NCBI GenBank assembly: GCA_949126835.1
Contig: OX421499.1
Location: 11,856,200-11,920,199 of the forward strand
Direction: 5' to 3'
Source of the DNA: Anisus vortex
Lineage: Eukaryota; Mollusca; Gastropoda; Planorbidae
DNA length: 64,000 nucleotides
The notes under the pieces were generated by a model. That model had not been told where the DNA came from and did no database searches. It saw only the letters and a list, made by a program, of their open reading frames with translations. The translations under genes were made by a program, and so were the position numbers. This document shows, piece by piece, positions 1-10,438 of the stretch; positions within the stretch are counted from its first letter, which is position 1; each line of letters begins with the position of its first letter.

Positions 1-138
1 TATATTTCATGTTGGGAATCGGAAATCGGTGAGTGGACATTAACTCATTCTCATTTTGTCTGCCTTTATTTAACTGTGTGTCATAAACTTTAATTTTAAA
101 TATATATATATTTTTATTTTTTGTTAAATGTTTTTTTT

Positions 139-142
<4 letters not shown>

Positions 143-170
<28 letters not shown>
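143..170. repeat. (TG)n microsatellite, unit 1
   Basis: Fourteen TG dinucleotides preceded by a T run. The tract length differs in each of the three units, as expected for slippage. Confidence 0.95.
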
Positions 171-173
<3 letters not shown>

Positions 174-738
174 CGGACTGTTGAAATACATCTTTAATCT
201 AGGGTGTAGGCTTACCGTAGAATATATATTTCTAAATCTATACTATATGTATTTTATATTATATATTATATATATATATATGAATAGCGCTGGAAATAGA
301 TATAAAGAGCCATAAAGAGCCATAAAGAGACAATGGAGCCATAAAGAGCCGTATCGTAAAGCGATTCAATAACATGCTGCTTTGTTGTTTTTTTTTTAAA
401 ATAATTTTGACCCATTTTTTTGACCAATTTTTCCTACACTGGTCAAAAGGAAGTAACTAGAATACATCCGCTCTTGCGATTAAGGGACTGCAACGCATGG
501 CAGACTCTTAAAACGCTATACCGAACTCAGCTGATGGTCATGAAATTTATTTTTTTCCGCCACAGTTTGAAAACTTTTAAAAATAGAACGCCGTCACTGG
601 ACCACTCACCTCTGAACGCTACGTTTACAATTTGTATTTGTTCCGGCCAACATGCGTTTGTTTATTTAATTAATGAGCAATAAACAATATTTATACTATG
701 CCTCTTTGGTAGTCGACTTTTTTTCCTCTTTCACTTGT

Positions 739-745
739 ATCGCTT
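739..745 (+). ncRNA. U2: U2 snRNA 5' stub, unit 1
   Basis: The seven bases 'atcgctt' equal the conserved first seven nucleotides of metazoan U2. They sit immediately before the truncated LINE that ends at U2 nucleotide 33. Seven bases are weak evidence alone; the placement is what supports the call. The upstream T/C-rich DNA would then be the U2 promoter, but I cannot identify a PSE with confidence. Confidence 0.45.
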
Positions 746-2191
746 AACCGCCCCTTTTCCTATAGAACGGTCGGTCAGGCAAGGCTGCCCCCTCTCCCCG
801 CTCCTATATGCCCTGTGCCTCTCTTGGAGACCATTAGACAAAACAATAACATCACAGGCCTACGAATACCAGGCCAAGACGCCACCCTCAAGGTTTTGGC
901 CTACGCGGATGATACAAACTTCGTCGTAACCAAAAACAGTGACATCACCAATATAGTGGCATCATTTAAAATCTTCACGAAAGCCAGTGGGGCTAAAATA
1001 AACGTTGCCAAATCTTCCATAATGGGAATCGGACAATGGAGAGGACGAAAGTCATACCCTGAGAACATTTCGGCAAAACCAACTATTAAAATAACTGGAC
1101 TAGTATGGAGCAACAACCCATATCAATACAATACAGAACAATACAACAACATTCTAGACACCACAGACAGACTCATTCACATGTATCAACACATTCAACA
1201 CACCATCTTCGGGCGCGCAGCCATAGTCAATACACTCATCCTACCAAAAATAATATACCTTGCCACCATTACAGAACCACCACCAAACTTCATCACAAAC
1301 ATCAATAAGAAAATCAGAACATTCATTTTCAAGTCAACCATTCACAACATACATCACAACACACTCATACAACACAAGAAGGACGGAGGTGTAGGACTAC
1401 AAGACATACACACAAAAATACAAGCACTTAGGATAAAATACACAGGACAAATCATACATTCACCACACAGCTATCCCTTGGCAATCTACCTCTATGGCCT
1501 TAGGCTAAACAAACTAATGCCCATCAACAACAACTCCCCCCACTACTTTGGCACATCATCACACCCCTTCTATAGATCAGTCACGCGCAGCCTACAAAAC
1601 AACCACGCCCTCATACACAACAAAACAAAGGACATCTACACAGCACTCATCACACACAAAAAAATCCCTCTACACAATAGGATCAAGTGGGGCAGACACC
1701 TAGGCATCACAGACTTTCAAAACACATTCATCAACCTACACAACAAACACATCCCACCCCAGGCCAAGGAGATAGCGTACAGACTTCTTTTTAACATGAC
1801 ACCCACATTAGATAGGAAAAAACAAAACACACACAACACACCCATATGCAAGATGTGCACCTCTCACACACAAGAAAATGAGGCACACATTTTTCTCAAA
1901 TGCCCTGCAATACAACCAACAAAACAAACCTTAAAACTAATTATGGACACAACAACACAAACAGACACAGATATAGATCTAGCCATTACACTCTGCAAAA
2001 TACCTAGACACAAAGACAAGTTCAAACACACATTAAATCTCATCGCACTAGCAGAATACAAACAACACATATGGACAACATACCTAAAAACACGATACAA
2101 TCAGAGACACTACCCTCCACACATAATAGACGACATTTTCAGACAAAAACTAGAAGCACTACTAGACAAACACCAACCACCCACTCGATAA
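746..2191 (+). pseudogene. Tx1-type reverse transcriptase C-terminal part, frameshifted (unit 1)
   Basis: C-terminal part of a LINE ORF2 protein. Compared with units 2 and 3, seven bases (atagagc) are missing after base 818, which breaks the frame between RQGCPLSP and the YADD motif. Downstream the frame is open to the stop at 2191. It retains the YADD catalytic motif and the terminal CCHC zinc motif. With no endonuclease and no first RT motifs it cannot be functional. Confidence 0.9.
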
Positions 2192-2399
2192 TTTAATTAC
2201 CATTTCATCTTGTACACGTTTTTCATCTGTAAATGAAAGCTCTAACATTATCCAAGTATTTCCATACTTCATTTCTGTAATTAATAGTACGTTTTCATTG
2301 TAACACCCAAGTCTTTTTTTTGCCTTTGTGCTTGTATGGATACATCTCGTCTTTGGACTTAAAGTGTTTATGCATAATCCTCAAGGACACAGTATAACC

Positions 2400-3171
2400 A
2401 TCTTTTTCGTTTGCGATTGTTCTCGCCACCTTGTTTTAGCTCCTTAGCTGTACAATTAATTAAACGCATAATTAAATGTAGCTCTGGCTCTGTCACGCGG
2501 ACCTTTTTTGTTATGTTCCCTCTAACCCTGTACAATTCACCCTCATACACTCAGAGTGTTTGGCCTACCCCTGGTCAAATCATTATAGATCCACCAGATA
2601 ACTTAGCGAACATTGCAACGGAATGTTTTCCTCACAACATCATACCTGTTAAAAAGTAAATCTAATTTTTAATATAACCCGCTACATGGATTATAGCTTT
2701 AAACTGACTTGTACATAATTAATCTAAGGTGGACAAATATTTAGAATCACAATTTTTATGCTTTTTTATTATTTTTTTAGTTGTCCCTGTACATCCTTCA
2801 CAACAAATTAAATGTTAATACATGTCAATACATTAGTTTCAACTCCGATGCGACGTTTGTGTCACATCGCGTCAGCTCCCTAGCTGTATATTGTACCATA
2901 CGTATAATTATGTGTTGCTGCTATGTGGCTTTCCCTTCCTTTTTTCAGTACTCTCCACCCTCATGTACCTATCGTTTTTGCCTTTCACTTTCATCATTTT
3001 AACATCATAACTGTTAAAAAGTAAATCTAATTTTGAATATAACCCGCCACATGGAAAATAGCTTTAAACTGACTTGTATATAATTAATCTAAGGTGGACA
3101 AATATTTAGAATCACAATTTTTTTATTTTTTTTTTTTTTTTTTTTCTTTTTTTTATTATTTTTTTTTTTTT

Positions 3172-3209
<38 letters not shown>

Positions 3210-3560
3210 TACATTCTTCACAACAAATTAAATGTTAATACATTAGTTTCAACTCCGATGCGACTGTTGTGTCACATCGCGTCAGCTCCCTAGCTGTATA
3301 TTGTATCATACGTGTAATTATGTGTTGCTGCTATGTGGCTTTCCCTTCTTTTTTCTCAATACTCTCCACCCTCATGTACCTATCGTTTTAGCCTTTTCAC
3401 ATTCACATTAATACAACGCCACCAGATACCTTAACGAACAATGTAATAGAGTGTTTCTCTTATATAACACTATAACTGTATAAAAGCTAACATAATCTTA
3501 ATACAACTCGCAGAATGAGAATAACCTGCAACTCTCTTGTACATATGAAATTTAAGGTCT
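2400..3560 (+). repeat. Tandem modules in LINE 3' UTR (unit 1)
   Basis: Three diverged modules, about 366 and 465 bp apart. Each ends in a shared block (aagtaaatct ... ataacccgc ... taaggtggac) and begins near a shared 'agctccntagctgta' block. The last spacing is stretched by a long T run. Similar modules occur in other Tx1-like 3' ends of this window. Confidence 0.8.
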
Positions 3561-4739
3561 CAGATAACAACCACCTGATCTGTAACACCCGGCTTTGACA
3601 TTGTTTTTATGCGGTCTTCTGTCGATTGCCTAACTTTTTTTTACACTTAGTTTTTTTCAATATCCTGTTGTTTTATTTTCCTTTAGTTAGCCTGATGGTT
3701 TTTTTTTTTGTTGTTTTGTTTTTATTTTTATTTTTTTTGTTTGAATTTGAGTTTGTTTAATATTCCTTTTGTTCGATTTTAAGCTTGTTAGATGTTTATT
3801 TTAGCATGACTGTTTTCTCCTTTGTGTACTGAATCCATGTTTTGTTTTGACTTTGAGTTAGTTTTTTTATATGTTGTTTGACTTTTAGTTTGATTGATTT
3901 TTTAGTACGTCTGTTTTTTTAGTACGTTTAAGATCAGCGAGCACAAGTGGTATAAACCAAGGTCAACTACGATCTACTAGCATCTGACGATCTCAAAATT
4001 TACTCGAATAAAAACCCCTCCCCCCCCCCCTCACAACTCACAGTCACTCCAACTGAGTGTAACCTGCCTAGTATTTCTGCATCACCATAAAGGGTACATG
4101 TCCATCCCACATGACAAATCCTAGTCAAACATGTCGGTCAAAACTTTAACGTATGCAAGCGATATAACAATACCAGCTAAGCCTAAGGTCACTGTGACCT
4201 CGATTGAGAAGAGGTGGAGGCCACTTCGAATTGAGATCAGAGAGCCTACACGGCAAGCGAGGGAAGTCGTTTGTAATAGAAACCTAAAGAATGTGTGACC
4301 TATTTACCGTAAACGTGGCAACACACTTTGCGGGATGGACTCTCTCTCTCTCTCCACCTGAAATAGTGCTGCAGAATGTTATCACCCCCCCCCCCCTTTT
4401 CCTTTTTTTCTACCTTTGAGTCTACCACGAGAGATCAATAAAACAATAGCATGAACATTTTAAAATTTATTACCCATTTTTATCTTTCTCACAAATGACT
4501 AAAATTTAAAACACAGGAATATCACAAATATATTGATAACAAATACACATTACTATAACTATATTTATGTACAGATATGTACCCACTAATCATGTATGTC
4601 ATGTGCAAATATTTCATATATGTGGTCAAATTCTACAATTCATTGATTGCTCTTTGTATGTTTCTGTGATATAATATTTATGTATAAACAAACATGTAAA
4701 CAACTTTCATTGAATAAAGATATTTGAACACAAAAAAAA

Positions 4740-4895
4740 GTAGTATCTGTTCTTATCAGCTTAATATCTGATACGTGGCTCATTGAGTCACTACGATATT
4801 AAACTGATTTTTGGAACTGGGTGAGATGTCCGGGGCTTGCTCCGCTCTCGCCACGGGTCGACCTGGTCTTGCAGTCCTTCCAGGAACGGCCCATC
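4740..4895 (+). ncRNA. U2: U2 snRNA gene, nucleotides 33 to end (unit 1)
   Basis: U2 is the spliceosomal RNA that pairs with the intron branch site. The fragment starts at the branch-site-pairing word GTAGTA and shows, in order, the conserved 'tatctgttcttatcag' and 'ttaatatctgatacg' blocks, the Sm site in 'ctgatttttgga', the 'ggggcttgctccg' hairpin, and the terminal stem-loop ending 'ccaggaacgg'. Nucleotides 8-32, including stem-loop I and U6-pairing bases, are replaced by the LINE, so this copy cannot make functional U2. The middle (stem IIb) is diverged from vertebrate U2 as expected for a distant animal. Confidence 0.92.
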
Positions 4896-4898
4896 ATT

Positions 4899-4913
4899 TT
4901 TTCAAAATAAAGA
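4899..4913 (+). terminator. snRNA 3' box (unit 1)
   Basis: The word 'ttttcaaaataaaga', a few bases after the U2 end, closely resembles the metazoan snRNA 3' box (GTTTN0-3AAARNNAGA) that directs Integrator 3'-end formation. Confidence 0.65.
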
Positions 4914-5139
4914 CGAACGGGGCAAAACCTATCTCCAACGCTATATATATTCATTATATAGTATCCCTTTCCTGCCGTGCCGCGCCGTGCCGTGCCGTGC
5001 TGCGCGCCCCCCACCCCTATTACTCACTCCTTTCTTTATTATATACTGTCGCGTGCCGCACCGCACGCACAATAAATCGTTGTGATTTATTTTTCTTTGC
5101 AGTTTCAACAGAATGTGAATAGAATGTGAATATCTACAG

Positions 5140-5369
5140 CAGGGGTCGGCAACCCACGGAACGCGTGCCACACTTGGCCGCGGCGAGGAATTTTAAATGG
5201 CAGCCTTTTTAATAAAAGTCTTTTCTACAACTACAAGAAAATGTATTGCTACAGCTACAGCTACAGCTACAGTAGGATGACGTTTGGGCTCTTGGCACGC
5301 TGACTGTTATCAAATTGGAAATCATACTTTGACTGTTATCAAAAGGTTGAACCCACCCAGCCGCCCTTG
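5140..5369. mobile_element. hAT-type MITE in U2 spacer (unit 1)
   Basis: A 230 bp non-coding element. It begins 'caggggtcggcaacc' and its right end is a disturbed inverse of that ('ggttg' then 'ccgcccttg', with an 11 bp insert between). It is flanked by perfect 8 bp duplications 'atctacag' (5132-5139 and 5370-5377), as made by hAT transposases. Inside is a short 'acagct' repeat. A diverged relative lies at 63095-63307. Confidence 0.78.
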
Positions 5370-6059
5370 ATCTACAGCCTATCTATCTGATGCTCATGGC
5401 CGGCCGCTGCTGCTTAAGTGAGTGATTGCGCAGATTATTCTTTTTCATTCCATTTTATTCGCTTCAGTTTCAGTTTTCAGGCGGCGTTTTGTTGTGTTTT
5501 TTTTTAGATACATATTATTATTATATATAATTTGGCAGTCAAGGGGATAACCTGGTCTGGGAAAAAACGGGGGGAAATAACTACGGAATTAAGGAAGAAG
5601 AGGTATACAATTCGAACTCTCCTGTCGTAAAAAATAACTTGAAATACTATCGCGATGAAAACGTAACGGCGATTCGTTAAACATTTTTTCCAGACTTGAA
5701 TTGAAAATACATTTTTCGCACAATTTAGGCACTTTATTCTTTATGCATCAATTATTTATATTTTTTTAATTACTAGGTTTTTAGCAAGATAAGCAATTAG
5801 TCGATAGGCATTATTTATACAGAGTCCAGTCCAAAGGCGTCGAATTTCCCTCTCAGTTGTCTTCACTCTGGCTTCCCCACACAACGTGTAAATCTTTCGC
5901 CTTTTACTAAAGATTTCCGTTTCCCGTTGTGTTGGGTGAGGTGCAGATGAGTACGTAATGTACTCTTGGTCACTTTCTACAAATTGCTGATGATCACCAC
6001 CTATAAAGAAACCTGACAGCATCAGTACTACCACACCTTTAGAACACCTACCGAACAAC

Positions 6060-6320
6060 TACCGAACCGTGGCCAGCCCTGGTCGTCCCCTTTCCGGACA
6101 CGTGCAGATCCATACGTGGCCAAGTTTTGGTCGTCCCTCGGAGACACTCAGCGACTACACGCGGCCAACCTTGGTCGATAGCCGTCCTATATCAAGTGCA
6201 ACCTCCATCGTGCAGCGCCAGAAGTCCGGTGAACGGCAAACGTGGCCAACCCTGGTCGTCCCCCCTCCTGGGAACACTTACTGGACCGTGACCAGCATTG
6301 GTGACGTCACACGTTGTCGG
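6060..6320 (+). repeat. Imperfect repeats in LINE 5' UTR
   Basis: Five variants of 'cgtggccaaccctggtcgtc' at about 6069, 6116, 6162, 6240 and 6290, 45-80 bp apart. Repeated 5' UTR blocks often carry internal promoters in LINEs; here that role is inferred only from position. Confidence 0.7.
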
Positions 6321-6425
6321 AGACCAAGAAGCGCCACCCCCCCAGGAACCGCACAGGGCAACACGATCCTGTTTTGTTAAGCAGAGGGGTAAGTGTGCTA
6401 CTTTTTAGTTCCCCCCGTGTGCGAC

Positions 6426-7769
6426 ATGGCAACCTTCCCTCCCCCGGCGACGACACACTACAAAGCTAAAAAGGAAGACCTAGGCGCAGGCTATACACAC
6501 AGCCCGGATACTTTGATACTTGAATTGACAGGGTCCAACGCAGCTCGCCTAAGCAATATGGAGCGTGTTATGTCCACCATCGGTTTAAAAGCCGAGGAGA
6601 TAAAAGCCCTATATAGACTCGAGAACCCGACAATATGGTATCTGAAAACTACTCCCGAAATAAAGAATAAAATAATCTACCAAGAATTTGGCGACAAAGA
6701 AGCTTTCCTGATAAGAATAAAGCCTCATCAGCCAAACTTAATAAAGATCACAATACACTGGCTTACTGCCGAGATCAAAGAGGGTTTCGTCAGGAAAATT
6801 TTCGCTGACCTCGCAGAACCTAATACAAACTTCCAAGTGGAAAGGCCCAGACACTCCCCAGCAGACAAGTGGACGGCGGAGATCCAACCGCGGGAAGACC
6901 GCGAAGTCCCTCATTATTTAACTATCGAGTATGAGGGAGACCCGCGCCACTATCGCCTGCTACTGACGGTCCCTGGGAGGCGCCAACGCTGCTATCGCTG
7001 CCAGGACAACAGCCACTGGCCAAACCAATGCCCACAAAAGAGGACATACGCCAAAGCGGCAGCCCTACCTAGAAGGCCTCCCCGTCCCCTGATGGGCATC
7101 AGCACCCAGCCCCCCACAGGTGACACTCTAACTCACCCTCCACCACCACCCCCTTCTGTAACGAGACAGACCAAGAATACTGGGGCAACCCAATCAACCC
7201 CCGCTATCGTTGGAAAACCTTCACACAGCCAACAAAAGGAATGCCCCTCCACAGCGCCCCAACCCCAAGACAACCAGTCCCCTGATGAGCAAAAAGACCC
7301 CGACCCGGAAATTCCCAACCAACAGAATCCTCAAGTAATCTCTGGAACCCCCCTGAGTTCACGGCCCCCAAAAAAAAAACGGCCAAGATTAAGTAAATCC
7401 ATTCAAAATGGACCGTCATGCTTAAGCACCACACCTCCAACTGACCCCCTTACTGAATCAATTGAAGACACGGAAGCAAGAGTTATTGGAGTAACTAAAG
7501 CATCCGCAAGAAGAACCCCACCAGGGGAAACCCTTGGGAGATGTTATGCCGCTCATACCGAATACAAGAAAGGACGGAAGGAAACAATAGACAACCCAGA
7601 ACCGGACGACACAAGAGACATAACTACTTATGAACAACGGCCAATTAGAGAGCCACCGGAAGAGCGCGACACACCACGGGTTTCGTGGGCCGAGGAGACG
7701 GAGGAGGAAGAGGCAGAGATAGACCTGGATAAAACTCCCCCCCCTCTTCTGATAGACACAGACAAGTAA
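6426..7769 (+). CDS. LINE ORF1 protein (gag-like, CCHC zinc knuckle), intact 447 codons
   Basis: Nucleic-acid-binding ORF1 protein of a Tx1-like LINE, expected to coat its RNA. The start is the ATG at 6426, the first in frame after the repeated leader; the frame itself is open upstream to about 6393. Residues 1-185 form a folded N-terminal part containing 'WYLKTTPE' and 'ITIHWLTAEIK', blocks shared with the ORF1 fragment at 21.7 kb. A CX2CX4HX4C knuckle lies near residues 189-202. The rest is a long Pro/Thr/Glu-rich, likely disordered tail with a basic patch (PPKKKRPR). Unlike the 21.7 kb copy, no ORF2 follows the stop. The open frame over 447 codons suggests recent activity or trans-use. Confidence 0.82.
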   Translation: MATFPPPATTHYKAKKEDLGAGYTHSPDTLILELTGSNAARLSNMERVMSTIGLKAEEIKALYRLENPTIWYLKTTPEIKNKIIYQEFGDKEAFLIRIKPHQPNLIKITIHWLTAEIKEGFVRKIFADLAEPNTNFQVERPRHSPADKWTAEIQPREDREVPHYLTIEYEGDPRHYRLLLTVPGRRQRCYRCQDNSHWPNQCPQKRTYAKAAALPRRPPRPLMGISTQPPTGDTLTHPPPPPPSVTRQTKNTGATQSTPAIVGKPSHSQQKECPSTAPQPQDNQSPDEQKDPDPEIPNQQNPQVISGTPLSSRPPKKKRPRLSKSIQNGPSCLSTTPPTDPLTESIEDTEARVIGVTKASARRTPPGETLGRCYAAHTEYKKGRKETIDNPEPDDTRDITTYEQRPIREPPEERDTPRVSWAEETEEEEAEIDLDKTPPPLLIDTDK

Positions 7770-8079
7770 ACCCACACAAAATAACTTATAACAGTCAACA
7801 CAGGACTGATTAACAACACTGCATTGACCTGATAATAGTACATTGGTTGCCATGCCGTGCTCGGGGGAACTCGGAAGCACACTCTGAGCCACCCCCCCTC
7901 CGCCCGTGTTTATTTTTTAAACGTGATATTTAATTCACACACGAGACTTTACTGTGTTGATTCATGATGCTTTTTACGCTTTTATAAACTATATAAATAA
8001 CATTTCTATGTTCTTTTCTGTTTTTTTTTTCCATGTATAACAGTTGAAATGTTTTAAAATTTAAAAACATTGCTCTTCA

Positions 8080-8690
8080 CTTTTACTTTTTTCAATTTCA
8101 AGAACAAAATTTCAAATGTATGCTTTTTGATTGTCGATTTTTGTTTTTTCTTTTATGATAACTACACTGTAACCCTTCCCATTACATACTAGCTACTAAG
8201 TCCCAGTCTAAACAAGGGACAAATTTAAAAAAAAAACTATGTTGTGTTACTTTTACAGGCGATAGCCGCCCCTTTTCTTACCCTTCCCCCTTCCACCCCT
8301 TCAAGCTGTTCTTCTCATCCTGCGTCGTTGTTAGGGTTCAACGGACCGTAACCAAACGCCACCCTTCCCCTCCATGCTTTTCACTTACACATTTTTCAAT
8401 TTTAAGAACAAAATTTCAGATGTATGCTTTTTGATTTTTGATTTTTGATTTTTCTTTTATGATAACTACACTGTAACCTTTCCCATTACATACTAGCTAC
8501 TAAGTCCCAGTCTAACCAAGGGACAAATTTAAAAAAAAAACTATGTTGTGTTACTTTCACAGGCGATAGCCGCCCCTTTTCTTACCTTTCCCCCTTCCAC
8601 CCCCTCAAGCTGTTCTTCTCACCCCGTGTCGTTGTTAAGGTTCAACGGACCGTAACCAAACGCCACCCTTCCCTTTCATACTCTGTTGTC
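8080..8690 (+). repeat. Direct 304 bp duplication in LINE 3' UTR
   Basis: Two tandem copies with a 304 bp period (anchor 'aagaacaaaatttca' at 8100 and 8404). Each runs from an A/T-rich part through 'actagctactaagtccc' and a C-rich tract to 'caacggaccgtaacc'. The copies differ at scattered bases. Confidence 0.9.
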
Positions 8691-9829
8691 TTCCTAGTGC
8701 TCGAACTGTAAGGGGAACAGAAGGAGCCGCTATATTTTATTCTTGCCCACGCAAATGCCTCCTATACATTATCCTCCCTTTTATTTTATTGATGTCCTTT
8801 TTAAATGTTAAAATAACAATTATGGATGTATTATATGCAATAATGATAAATTTAGTTTAAATTGGTATGTAAGTGAGAAAGAATGACTATGTAAATAAAA
8901 GAATTGAACGAAAGTGAAAATTAGATTAGTTAAAATAACCTCTTTATAACTTAAAATTTCTGTCTTCTATCCCCTATTATGTGTATAATATGCTCTTCTA
9001 TCCTCTTTCTCTCTATGTGAAATATTATAAAAAGTGTCCTTGTACCAAATTGAATAAAGATTTTTGAAAAAAAAAAAAAAGATTTCCGTGTGGAGGAGCA
9101 AATTAATGAGTCTAATACTCAATTTTTCATCCCCTACGTTGCAGTAGGGTAGTATTAACTAATAATTATGAATGGTACACGCAAACACATGCTGCTTGCT
9201 TTGTTGAGTTTTTTTTGTTTTTTTTTTTTTTGTGTTTGTTTCTATTTTTACCATATTTTTAATTTTCGCTACATTGGTCGAAAAGGAGTAACTAGATTAC
9301 ACCCCTCCCCTCCCCCCCCCCCTCCCCACCCCCATGATATTCCACGCAACTAAGTACACAAGCTGTGCTCCAATGGTCAAGGTGTCGCCCCTTATTACGC
9401 AAGACTCAAATTACTTTGATCGTCTGCCCGCAGGCATGTTACAAGCGACACCCGACCTGGTCTAGACATCACTAGTATGTGTTAGACTTCTCAGGACCCT
9501 CCCGCACCCACCCAGTTCTAACTTGTAATGCCACAGAAGACCCTTCCCCCTCCCCCCCCCCACACACACACACGCCATTCCAGCGATACTGTCGAATATT
9601 GACATACTCGAAGACGATATGAAGCAAAGAATAGAGAGCTGTATTCGCGCATTTTCAAGTTTAATTTAATTACGTCTGCGTAGTAATGTTGTGTATATTT
9701 CATGTTGGGAATCGGAAATCGGTGAGTGGACATTAACTCATTCTCATTTTGTCTGCCTTTATTTAACTGTGTGTCATAAACTTTAATTTTAAATATATAT
9801 ATATTTTTATTTTTTGTTAAATGTTTTTT

Positions 9830-9833
<4 letters not shown>

Positions 9834-9863
<30 letters not shown>
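9834..9863. repeat. (TG)n microsatellite, unit 2
   Basis: Same tract as in unit 1, about fifteen dinucleotides, with a shorter leading T run. Confidence 0.95.
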
Positions 9864-9866
<3 letters not shown>

Positions 9867-10431
9867 CGGACTGTTGAAATACATCTTTAATCTAGGGTGT
9901 AGGCTTACCGTAGAATATATATTTCTAAATCTATACTATATGTATTTTATATTATATATTATATATATATATATGAATAGCGCTGGAAATAGATATAAAG
10001 AGCCATAAAGAGCCATAAAGAGACAATGGAGCCATAAAGAGCCGTATCGTAAAGCGATTCAATAACATGCTGCTTTGTTGTTTTTTTTTTTAAATAATTT
10101 TGACCCATTTTTTTGACCAATTTTTCCTACACTGGTCAAAAGGAAGTAACTAGAATACATCCGCTCTTGCGATTAAGGGACTGCAACGCATGGCAGACTC
10201 TTAAAACGCTATACCGAACTCAGCTGATGGTCATGAAATTTATTTTTTTCCGCCACAGTTTGAAAACTTTTAAAAATAGAACGCCGTCACTGGACCACTC
10301 ACCTCTGAACGCTACGTTTACAATTTGTATTTGTTCCGGCCAACATGCGTTTGTTTATTTAATTAATGAGCAATAAACAATATTTATACTATGCCTCTTT
10401 GGTAGTCGACTTTTTTTCCTCTTTCACTTGT

Positions 10432-10438
10432 ATCGCTT
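10432..10438 (+). ncRNA. U2: U2 snRNA 5' stub, unit 2
   Basis: Same seven-base match to the U2 5' end, at the LINE 5' junction. The last bases (ctt) may be microhomology shared with the LINE. Confidence 0.45.

Larger units (their letters stand above)
746..4739 (+). mobile_element. Keno-like Tx1-group LINE, 5'-truncated, inserted in U2 (unit 1)
   Basis: Non-LTR retrotransposon fragment. It starts inside the reverse transcriptase just before the RQGCPLSP motif and runs through the end of ORF2, a 2.5 kb 3' UTR, an 'aataaa' signal and a run of eight A ending at 4739. The next base is U2 nucleotide 33. Endonuclease, ORF1 and the first RT motifs are missing. Known from the family: Keno elements of the Tx1 clade insert specifically in U2 genes. 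I infer membership from the RT type and the site; Utopia, another U2-targeting family of a different clade, is less likely given the Tx1-like motifs. Confidence 0.8.
1..9080 (+). repeat. U2/LINE tandem unit 1, left end outside window, interrupted
   Basis: First of three head-to-tail copies of a roughly 6.53 kb unit. Base 1 corresponds to base 9694 of unit 2 and base 16235 of unit 3, so about 613 bp of this copy lie outside the window. Unit sequence runs to 5920 and is then split by a 3.16 kb ORF1-only LINE (5921-9080). In order it holds a TG run, short 'ataaagagcc' repeats, a U2 snRNA 5' stub, a truncated LINE, the rest of U2 with its 3' box, and a hAT-type MITE. It differs from the other copies by homopolymer lengths, a few substitutions and a 7 bp deletion in the reverse transcriptase frame. 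Confidence 0.95.
5921..9080 (+). mobile_element. ORF1-only non-autonomous LINE with target duplication and poly(A)
   Basis: A 3.16 kb insertion found only in unit 1. The empty site is preserved at 15608-15619. A target duplication of 9-12 bp, (aaa)gatttccgt, flanks it (5909-5920 and 9078-9089). The right end is 'aataaa' (9053-9058) and a run of about fourteen A, so it arrived by target-primed reverse transcription. It holds a repeated 5' UTR, one open frame (ORF1) and a 1.3 kb 3' UTR, with no endonuclease or reverse transcriptase sequence. This is the layout of mammalian HAL1 elements, which are mobilised in trans. ORF1 relates it to the Tx1-like LINE at 21.7 kb. Confidence 0.9.

Noticed and set aside
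420..683. 87-codon frame repeated in all three units upstream of U2
   Set aside because: Lies in the presumed U2 spacer/promoter region, low-complexity composition, no domain; conserved only by duplication.
4131..4298. 55-codon ATG frame in the LINE 3' UTR, identical in all three units (also 13832 and 20370)
   Set aside because: Identity only reflects recent duplication; no recognised domain and no independent evidence of translation.
4811..5122. 103-codon frame overlapping the U2 gene and spacer
   Set aside because: Runs through snRNA sequence and the GC-rich 'gccgtgcc' repeats; no protein similarity recognised.
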